A stretch of DNA of 64,000 bases from Erwinia sp. 198. GTDB lineage: Bacteria; Pseudomonadota; Gammaproteobacteria; Enterobacterales; Enterobacteriaceae. The DNA lies in contig NZ_RHUM01000007.1 of the NCBI RefSeq assembly GCF_003937915.1, forward strand, positions 1 to 64,000, written 5' to 3'. Both the position numbers and the translations under genes were made by a program. Positions 57,520 through 64,000 of this stretch are shown here, piece by piece (within the stretch, counting starts at the first letter, position 1; each line of letters opens with the position of its first letter). The notes beneath the pieces are model-generated. The model made no database searches and had not been told where the DNA came from. It worked only from the letters and a program-made list of their open reading frames with translations.

Positions 57520-59163
57520 TTAAGCTTTTTTCTTGTCGCGGCTGTGCAGACCGCGTTTTTCCAGCCCACGGTAGATCAGCTGCTGTTGCAGAATGGTCAC
57601 CAGGTTGCTGACGATGTAGTACAGCACCAGACCAGAAGGGAACCACAGGAAGAATACGGTGAAGATAACCGGCATAAAGGTCATGATCTTCTGCTGCATC
57701 GGGTCGGTCACGGTGGTTGGCGACATCTTCTGAATGAAGAACATCGTCACGCCCATCAGGATCGGCAGGATGTAGTACGGGTCCTGGGCCGACAGGTCAT
57801 GGATCCACAGCGCGAACGGCGCATGACGCAGCTCGATAGAGCCCATCAGCATGTAGTACAGCGCAAGGAAGATCGGCATCTGAATAACCAGCGGCAGACA
57901 GCCGCCCAGCGGATTCACCTTCTCAGCTTTATACAGCGCCATCATTTCCTGACTCATGCGCTGCTTATCGTCGCCTAAGCGCTCGCGCATCGCCTGAATT
58001 TTCGGCTGCAGCATACGCATCTTAGCCATTGAGGTGTACTGCGCTTTGGTCAGCGGGTACATGATGCCGCGTACGATAAAGGTGATGACGATAATGGAGA
58101 AGCCCCAGTTACCGATAAAGCTGTGCAGGAACTTCAGCAGCTTAAACAGCGGCTGAGAGATAAACCACAGCCAGCCGTAGTCCACGGTCAGGTCCAGGTG
58201 TGGGGCGATAGCCGCCATTTTATCCTGAATTTCCGGGCCAACCCACAGCGTGGCGTTGAGGTTCTGCTGCGCGCCTGCCGCAACGGAAACCGGCGTAGAC
58301 TTGTAGCCTACCGCAGCGATGCCGTTACCCAGATTGCTGGTGTAAAGCGTGTTAGCGCCGTTGGTGCGCGGCACCCAGGCGGTAGCGAAGTACTGCTGCA
58401 GCATCGCCACCCAACCGTTGTTGGTATTGACGCTCAGGTTTTCGTTATCGCTGATTTTATCGAACTTATACTTCTCGTAGTTGGTCTCACTGCTGGAGTA
58501 AGCCGCGCCACGGAAGGTGTGCAACGCAAAGTTATTGCTGCCGGTATCGCGATGCTTAGGCAGATCGATAGTCTGCTTCAGCTGGCCGAACATCGCCACT
58601 TCCAGCGGCTGCTGGGTAGTGTTATTAATCTGGTAATCCACGTCGATGGCGAACTCGCCGCGCTTCAGCACGAAGGTTTTGGTATAGGTCGCGCCGTTTT
58701 CCGCCGTAAAGGTCATTGGAATACGCAGCTCGCTCGCGCCGTCAGCCAGCTCAAAGCTGTCCTGGGTCGTGGTGTAAAGCGGGCGGGCACCGTTGGCCGG
58801 GTTATCCGGGCCGTTGCGTCCGGTCAGGCCGCTCTGCGCCTGATAGAGAAAGCCTGGCGAGGTTTCCAGCAGCTGGAAAGGCTGTGAAGAACCCAGCTTG
58901 TCCGGGTAAGTCAGCAGCTGCGCCTGCTCAATATCGCCACCGCGAGTATTGATCTGTAAAGACAGGACGTCAGTCTTAACGGTGATCGTTTTGCCCTGGC
59001 CGCTGGCGGGTACACCCTGGTTTGCGGCATCACCGGCTGCTGTCGTGTTTTGCGTGGTCTGGGTTTGCTGCGGCTGCGGAGCATGGTCCGTCTGCCAGGT
59101 CTGCCAGATCATAAAAGACACGAACAGAAAAGCGATGAGAAAAAGATTGCGTTGCGAATCCAT
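57520..59163 (-). CDS. yidC: Membrane protein insertase YidC
   Basis: The 547-residue insertase has an N-terminal membrane helix, a large periplasmic beta-supersandwich domain (about 55-340) and the conserved five-helix C-terminal core (about 350-535). The core includes the hydrophilic-groove Arg in [15 protein letters not shown]. It ends with a basic tail ([10 protein letters not shown]). It inserts subunit c and other proteins, alone or with SecYEG. Fourth gene of the rpmH operon. Confidence 0.96.
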   Translation of the reverse strand: MDSQRNLFLIAFLFVSFMIWQTWQTDHAPQPQQTQTTQNTTAAGDAANQGVPASGQGKTITVKTDVLSLQINTRGGDIEQAQLLTYPDKLGSSQPFQLLETSPGFLYQAQSGLTGRNGPDNPANGARPLYTTTQDSFELADGASELRIPMTFTAENGATYTKTFVLKRGEFAIDVDYQINNTTQQPLEVAMFGQLKQTIDLPKHRDTGSNNFALHTFRGAAYSSSETNYEKYKFDKISDNENLSVNTNNGWVAMLQQYFATAWVPRTNGANTLYTSNLGNGIAAVGYKSTPVSVAAGAQQNLNATLWVGPEIQDKMAAIAPHLDLTVDYGWLWFISQPLFKLLKFLHSFIGNWGFSIIVITFIVRGIMYPLTKAQYTSMAKMRMLQPKIQAMRERLGDDKQRMSQEMMALYKAEKVNPLGGCLPLVIQMPIFLALYYMLMGSIELRHAPFALWIHDLSAQDPYYILPILMGVTMFFIQKMSPTTVTDPMQQKIMTFMPVIFTVFFLWFPSGLVLYYIVSNLVTILQQQLIYRGLEKRGLHSRDKKKA

Positions 59164-59174
59164 CGTTAATGTTC

Positions 59175-59423
59175 TCAGTTATCGTCGGTTTTTGGCGGCA
59201 CCGGATCGTCACCACCCGGGTTCAAAGGGTGGCATTTTAATACGCGTTTCATCGTCAACCAACTGCCTTTTACCACACCAAACCTGCGCAATGCCTCAAT
59301 ACCGTATTGCGAACAGGTTGGGTGGAAACGACAGTGGGGTCCTAAAAGCGGGCTAATCGCGCGTTGATAAACGCGGATCAGCGCAATCAGGAGCCGCGAG
59401 CCAGGCGACAGTGACGACGCCAC
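59175..59423 (-). CDS. yidD: Membrane protein insertion efficiency factor YidD
   Basis: This 82-residue protein has an amphipathic N-terminus and the conserved [19 protein letters not shown] and [13 protein letters not shown] motifs of the family. It assists YidC-dependent insertion. It overlaps rnpA by 37 bp and lies 11 bp before yidC, the standard arrangement. Confidence 0.93.
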   Translation of the reverse strand: MASSLSPGSRLLIALIRVYQRAISPLLGPHCRFHPTCSQYGIEALRRFGVVKGSWLTMKRVLKCHPLNPGGDDPVPPKTDDN

Positions 59424-59746
59424 ATCTTCTCCAACGCTTCCATCAGCGCACGGTTATCCAGATCGGCCACGCCTTTTTTCGCCACCACTACAAAATCCAT
59501 AGCGGGCAGGTCGTGCTGACGCAGGCGAAAGCTTTCGCGGGTCAATCGCTTGATCCGGTTGCGTTCATGCGCGCGCTTAACATGTTTTTTGGCGACGGTA
59601 AGACCGATGCGGGGATGCCCCAGCGAGTTAAGGCGGCCGAGGATGGTGATTTGCGGCGTACCGGCTCTTTGTGGCTGCTGGAAGACGAAAGTGAAATGAG
59701 TGGGAGTTAACAAACGTAACTCCCTGGGAAATGCGAGCTTAACCAC
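59387..59746 (-). CDS. rnpA: Ribonuclease P protein component
   Basis: The 119-residue basic protein has the RNR signature [21 protein letters not shown] (about residues 53-73). It binds the catalytic RNA (RnpB) to process tRNA 5' ends. The start is GTG at 59746 ([15 protein letters not shown]), as in E. coli. It follows rpmH in the same operon. Confidence 0.96.
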   Translation of the reverse strand: MVKLAFPRELRLLTPTHFTFVFQQPQRAGTPQITILGRLNSLGHPRIGLTVAKKHVKRAHERNRIKRLTRESFRLRQHDLPAMDFVVVAKKGVADLDNRALMEALEKMWRRHCRLARGS

Positions 59747-59763
59747 TCAGCGGTTAGCTTTTA

Positions 59764-59916
<153 letters not shown>

Positions 59917-60003
59917 CTAAACTTGGAAAATTTCACTTAGTGACGCGCTTGAAAGGTCCGAAAACCGACCGACGCCTCAGTGTATCTTTAATAAAGAGGC
60001 GGG

Positions 60004-60032
60004 ATTGTAATAATTGTACAGTCCGGAGTCAA
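60004..60032 (-). promoter_or_regulatory. rpmH promoter
   Basis: TTGACT (60032-60027) and TACAAT (60009-60004) with a 17-bp spacer on the minus strand, a near-consensus sigma70 promoter about 100 bp upstream of rpmH. Confidence 0.85.
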
Positions 60033-60291
60033 TTTACTTCGCTTTTAAAGGCGCGTCTGGTATCCCGTTCGACCGCAAAACCAGCCGGTACGGGCCAGAG
60101 CGCAACACGCCGGGGCACGAATTATACGGCCTCTGTGGTAAAGCGCAAGGATCGTTCAGGATCTTCCGCCGATCTTATTACAAGCGCGTTGCGTAAATAA
60201 CGTGACGGCGCCTTAAATTTTCATCTAATGCGCAGGATCCTGAATGTCTTTTGAGCGCGAACGAGTAAACTTGTCCCTGCGCGCTTTGCCC

Positions 60292-60300
60292 TGTGGATAA
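60292..60300 (+). promoter_or_regulatory. DnaA box in the dnaA promoter region
   Basis: TGTGGATAA is a perfect DnaA box about 210 bp ahead of the dnaA start. In E. coli the corresponding box lies between dnaA promoters 1P and 2P and mediates autoregulation. Nearby GATC sites allow Dam/SeqA control. Confidence 0.88.
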
Positions 60301-60506
60301 ATTGGAACAAAACTGTGTAGAAAGTGAAGATCTCTGCTGCGCTTTGCGCTATGATCCGCCCTTCCGTTAGCGATCCTCCGGGTCAGTCAGCGGCGGAGAA
60401 ACCGCGGACAGCGGTTCGTATGTGCGTCATCTGCATGCGTCAACAATGATGAATTTATCGCTTCAGCGCCTTTTTTCTTATCGAATATTTTCGAGTGGAG
60501 TCCGCC

Positions 60507-61892
60507 GTGTCACTTACGCTTTGGCAACAGTGTCTTGCCCGTTTGCAGGATGAACTACCTGCCACCGAATTCAGCATGTGGATACGTCCGCTCCAGGCTG
60601 AATTGAACGACAACACCCTGGCCCTGTATGCACCAAACCGCTTTGTGCTCGACTGGGTTCGCGACAAATATCTTAATAATATCAATGCGTTGCTTAATGA
60701 TTTTTGCGGCGCCGATGTGCCGCTGCTGCGCTTTGAAGTCGGCAGCAAGCCGGTGACGCGTCCGGTCAGCCAGCCGGTGATGAGCAGCGCCAGCGCGCCG
60801 CCGCCGATGAGCCGACCAGCGCCGGTACGTCCAAGCTGGGACAGCATGCCTGCGCCTGCGGAGCTGTCTTATCGTTCAAACGTGAACACCAAGCATAACT
60901 TCGATAACTTCGTTGAAGGTAAATCGAACCAGCTGGCGCGCGCGGCCGCTCGTCAGGTCGCCGACAACCCCGGCGGCGCCTATAACCCTCTGTTCCTCTA
61001 TGGCGGCACTGGCCTGGGGAAAACTCACCTGCTGCACGCTGTGGGTAACGGCATTATGGCGCGCAAACCCAACGCCAAAGTGGTCTATATGCACTCGGAA
61101 CGTTTTGTGCAGGACATGGTGAAGGCGCTGCAAAACAACGCCATTGAAGAATTTAAGCGCTACTACCGTTCGGTAGACGCGCTGCTGATCGATGATATTC
61201 AGTTTTTCGCTAACAAGGAGCGCTCGCAGGAGGAGTTTTTTCACACCTTCAATGCGCTGCTGGAAGGTAATCAGCAGATCATCCTGACGTCGGATCGCTA
61301 TCCTAAAGAGATCAACGGCGTCGAAGATCGTCTGAAATCCCGATTTGGCTGGGGCCTGACGGTGGCGATCGAGCCGCCAGAGCTGGAAACCCGCGTGGCG
61401 ATCCTGATGAAAAAGGCAGATGAAAACGATATTCGCCTGCCGGGCGAAGTTGCCTTCTTTATTGCCAAGCGCCTGCGTTCCAACGTGCGCGAGCTGGAAG
61501 GCGCGCTGAACCGCGTGATCGCCAACGCCAACTTCACCGGCCGCGCCATCACTATCGATTTCGTGCGTGAAGCGCTGCGCGATCTGCTGGCGCTGCAGGA
61601 AAAGCTGGTCACCATCGATAATATCCAGAAGACGGTGGCGGAATATTACAAGATTAAGGTAGCCGACCTGCTTTCCAAGCGGCGTTCGCGCTCCGTCGCG
61701 CGTCCTCGCCAGATGGCGATGGCGATGGCGAAAGAGCTGACCAACCACAGCTTGCCGGAAATCGGCGACGCTTTCGGGGGTCGTGACCATACTACGGTGC
61801 TGCACGCCTGTCGCAAGATCGAGCAGCTGCGTGAAGAGAGTCACGATATTAAAGAAGATTTCTCAAATCTAATCAGAACATTATCTTCCTGA
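60507..61892 (+). CDS. dnaA: Chromosomal replication initiator DnaA
   Basis: The 461-residue initiator starts at GTG 60507 ([17 protein letters not shown]) behind GTGGAG. Domain I covers about residues 1-85, and domain II is a variable Pro/Ala/Ser-rich linker. The AAA+ domain has Walker A GGTGLGKT and Walker B LLIDDIQF, and the C-terminal domain IV carries the DnaA-box helix-turn-helix and [15 protein letters not shown]. It opens oriC at 23901-24175. An open frame starting at 60495 would translate the ribosome site. Confidence 0.97.
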   Translation: MSLTLWQQCLARLQDELPATEFSMWIRPLQAELNDNTLALYAPNRFVLDWVRDKYLNNINALLNDFCGADVPLLRFEVGSKPVTRPVSQPVMSSASAPPPMSRPAPVRPSWDSMPAPAELSYRSNVNTKHNFDNFVEGKSNQLARAAARQVADNPGGAYNPLFLYGGTGLGKTHLLHAVGNGIMARKPNAKVVYMHSERFVQDMVKALQNNAIEEFKRYYRSVDALLIDDIQFFANKERSQEEFFHTFNALLEGNQQIILTSDRYPKEINGVEDRLKSRFGWGLTVAIEPPELETRVAILMKKADENDIRLPGEVAFFIAKRLRSNVRELEGALNRVIANANFTGRAITIDFVREALRDLLALQEKLVTIDNIQKTVAEYYKIKVADLLSKRRSRSVARPRQMAMAMAKELTNHSLPEIGDAFGGRDHTTVLHACRKIEQLREESHDIKEDFSNLIRTLSS

Positions 61893-61896
61893 CGCT

Positions 61897-62997
61897 ATGA
61901 AATTTATTGTTGAACGTGAGCAGTTACTTAAACCTTTACAGCAGGTCAGCAGCCCGCTGGGCGGACGGCCGACGCTGCCGATCCTCGGCAATCTGCTTTT
62001 ACAGGTTAACGACGGCGGCCTGCTGCTGACGGGAACGGACCTGGAGATGGAAATGGTGGCCCGCGTCGCGCTGACGCAGGATCACGAGCCGGGTGCGACC
62101 ACCGTGCCCGCGCGTAAATTTTTCGATATCTGCCGTGGTCTGCCTGAAGGCGCAGAGATCACGGTGATCCTGGATGGCGAAAGAATGCTGGTACGCTCCG
62201 GCCGCAGCCGCTTCTCGCTTTCCACGCTCCCCGCCAGCGATTTTCCGAACCTGGACGACTGGCAAAGCGAGGTCGAATTCACGCTGCCGCAGGCCACGAT
62301 GAAGCGCCTGATTGAAGCCACCCAGTTTTCTATGGCCCACCAGGACGTGCGCTACTACCTGAACGGGATGCTGTTTGAAACGGAAGGCGAAGAGCTGCGT
62401 ACCGTCGCCACCGACGGCCACCGTCTGGCGGTCTGCTCGATGCCGGTAGGCCAGTCGCTGCCCAATCATTCGGTGATCGTGCCGCGTAAGGGCGTGATTG
62501 AGCTGGTGCGCCTGCTGGACGGCGGCGAGACGCCGTTACAGGTGCAGATCGGCAGCAACAATATCCGCGCGCACGTCGGCGACTTTATCTTCACCTCCAA
62601 GCTGGTGGATGGCCGTTTCCCGGACTATCGTCGCGTGCTGCCAAAGAACCCGGACAAAACGCTGGATGCCGGCTGCGATCTGCTGAAGCAGGCTTTCTCG
62701 CGCGCGGCTATCCTCTCTAACGAGAAGTTCCGCGGCGTTCGCCTGTACATCAGCGAAAATCAGCTGAAAATTACCGCCAATAACCCGGAACAGGAAGAAG
62801 CGGAAGAGATCCTGGACGTCACCTATGGCGGCACCGATCTTGAAATCGGCTTTAACGTCAGCTACGTGCTGGACGTGCTTAACGCGCTGAAATGCGAAAA
62901 CGTACGTCTGCTGCTGACCGACTCCGTTTCCAGCGTGCAGATTGAAGACGCGGCCAGCCAGTCGGCGGCCTATGTCGTCATGCCAATGCGTTTGTAG
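61897..62997 (+). CDS. dnaN: DNA polymerase III beta sliding clamp
   Basis: The 366-residue clamp has three repeated domains, the N-terminal MKFIVEREQLLKPLQQVSSPLGGRPTLPILGN, and the partner-binding C-terminus ending AYVVMPMRL. It begins 4 bp after the dnaA stop, so the two are co-transcribed. Confidence 0.97.
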   Translation: MKFIVEREQLLKPLQQVSSPLGGRPTLPILGNLLLQVNDGGLLLTGTDLEMEMVARVALTQDHEPGATTVPARKFFDICRGLPEGAEITVILDGERMLVRSGRSRFSLSTLPASDFPNLDDWQSEVEFTLPQATMKRLIEATQFSMAHQDVRYYLNGMLFETEGEELRTVATDGHRLAVCSMPVGQSLPNHSVIVPRKGVIELVRLLDGGETPLQVQIGSNNIRAHVGDFIFTSKLVDGRFPDYRRVLPKNPDKTLDAGCDLLKQAFSRAAILSNEKFRGVRLYISENQLKITANNPEQEEAEEILDVTYGGTDLEIGFNVSYVLDVLNALKCENVRLLLTDSVSSVQIEDAASQSAAYVVMPMRL

Positions 62998-63029
62998 TAA
63001 AATTATCGGGCTGACTTTGTCCGGCGCCC

Positions 63030-63061
63030 GCCGCCCTCGCGTGCTTTCACGCGACGGCGGC
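63030..63061 (+). other. Strong hairpin in the dnaN-recF gap
   Basis: GCCGCC and CGCGTG pair with CACGCG and GGCGGC around a CTTT loop, with a 2x2 interior loop. It is not followed by T residues. The 146-bp gap it occupies is absent in E. coli, where recF follows dnaN directly. Confidence 0.65.
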
Positions 63062-63143
63062 TCGCCCGTACCCTAACGCTCTGGCCTTGTATAACAGCAC
63101 GTGCCGTTTTATCCGGTCTACTGCCCGCGGAATGACTCCACTT

Positions 63144-64000
63144 ATGGCTTTAACCCGCCTGCTTATCAAAGATTTTCGCAACATTGAAAATGCCGATCTG
63201 GCGCTGGCGCCCGGCTTCAACTTTCTGGTCGGCGCTAACGGCAGCGGTAAAACCAGCGTGCTGGAAGCGATCTATACGCTGGGCCACGGCCGCGCTTTCC
63301 GCAGTTTGCAGGCAGGCAGAGTGATCCGCCACGAGCAGGACGCTTTTATTCTGCACGGCCGCATTGAAGGGGCCGGGCGTGAAACCACCGTCGGCCTGAC
63401 TAAAAATCGTGCGGGCGACAGCAAGGTGCGGGTTGACGGCACCGATGGTCATAAAGTGGCCGAGCTGGCGCAGATGCTGCCGATGCAGCTGATTACGCCG
63501 GAAGGCTTTACGCTGCTCAACGGCGGCCCGAAGTACCGGCGCGCCTATATCGACTGGGGCTGTTTTCATAACGAGCCGGGCTTTTTTACCGCCTGGAGCA
63601 ACCTGCGGCGGCTGCTGAAGCAGCGCAACGCGGCGCTGCGCCAGGTCACGCGCTACCAGCAGATCCGTGCCTGGGATCAGGAGCTGGCACCGCTGGCGGA
63701 GCAGATAAGCCAGTGGCGCGCCGCCTACAGCGAAGCCATTGCTGAGGATATCACCGCCACCTGCGCGCAGTTTCTGCCGGAGTTTGCGCTGAGTTTCTCT
63801 TTCCAGCGCGGCTGGGATAAAGAAACGGACTATCGCGATCTGCTGGAGCGTCAGTTTGAGCGCGATCGCGCCTTAACCTACACGGCCAGCGGCCCGCACA
63901 AAGCGGACTTCCGCATTCGCGCCGACGGCACGCCGGTGGAGGATCTGCTGTCGCGCGGCCAGTTAAAGCTGTTGATGTGCGCCCTGAGGCTGGCGCAGGG
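63144..64000 (+). CDS. recF: DNA replication and repair protein RecF (truncated by window end)
   Basis: The ATG at 63144 opens a frame that is still open at the right edge, giving about 285 of the usual ~360 residues. Walker A GANGSGKT is at residues 30-37, followed by the RecF lobe text [17 protein letters not shown]. The partial C-terminal ABC-like signature region [17 protein letters not shown] is at the edge. It loads RecA at gaps with RecOR. gyrB would be expected next. Confidence 0.95.
   Translation, partial: MALTRLLIKDFRNIENADLALAPGFNFLVGANGSGKTSVLEAIYTLGHGRAFRSLQAGRVIRHEQDAFILHGRIEGAGRETTVGLTKNRAGDSKVRVDGTDGHKVAELAQMLPMQLITPEGFTLLNGGPKYRRAYIDWGCFHNEPGFFTAWSNLRRLLKQRNAALRQVTRYQQIRAWDQELAPLAEQISQWRAAYSEAIAEDITATCAQFLPEFALSFSFQRGWDKETDYRDLLERQFERDRALTYTASGPHKADFRIRADGTPVEDLLSRGQLKLLMCALRLAQ

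Overview
This window is the replication-origin region of an enterobacterial chromosome. Gene order and protein sequences point to Erwiniaceae (Pantoea, Mixta or Erwinia type). The order hsrA-rbs, kup-ravA-viaA, asnC-mioC-oriC-mnmG-rsmG-atp, glmUS-pst, mnmE-yidC-rnpA-rpmH-dnaA-dnaN-recF matches the Escherichia coli map with lineage-specific substitutions. An ovothiol synthase gene (ovoA) stands next to asnC where E. coli has asnA. I recall ovoA close to the origin in Erwinia tasmaniensis. These assignments rest on recalled family sequences, since no database search could be run.

Left part (1-23 kb): promoters P1 and P2 and the leader of an rRNA operon that runs off the left edge; hsrA; the ribose operon rbsDACBKR under two RbsR-type operators; a 2,3-butanediol cluster budABC with divergent LysR gene budR; ygiW divergent from qseBC; kup, which carries a decayed 41-bp duplication of its own 3' end; ravA-viaA; ovoA; asnC.

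Centre (23-43 kb): mioC, oriC with four DnaA boxes, three 13-mers and 13 GATC sites, mnmG-rsmG, and the complete atpIBEFHAGDC operon with promoter and terminator. Between atpC and glmU sits an accessory module of about 4 kb: a membrane-anchored CadC-like regulator facing a signal-peptide-less GH18 chitinase, followed by a phage-type GH24 endolysin and a holin. This resembles the holin/endolysin (type 10) route by which some Enterobacterales release chitinases and Tc toxins. It is the most interesting system in the window. glmU-glmS, an apparently empty Tn7 attachment site and a frameshifted coiled-coil envelope gene follow.

Right part (43-64 kb): Pho-box-controlled pstSCAB-phoU; an MFS transporter; yieH, adeP and yieE; then an accessory pair encoding an HlyD-type adaptor and a C39-peptidase ABC exporter with no visible peptide substrate gene. 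The window closes with mnmE, yidC, yidD, rnpA and rpmH on the minus strand and dnaA, dnaN and a truncated recF on the plus strand. Core genes look intact. No insertion sequence, CRISPR array, tRNA or complete rRNA was found.
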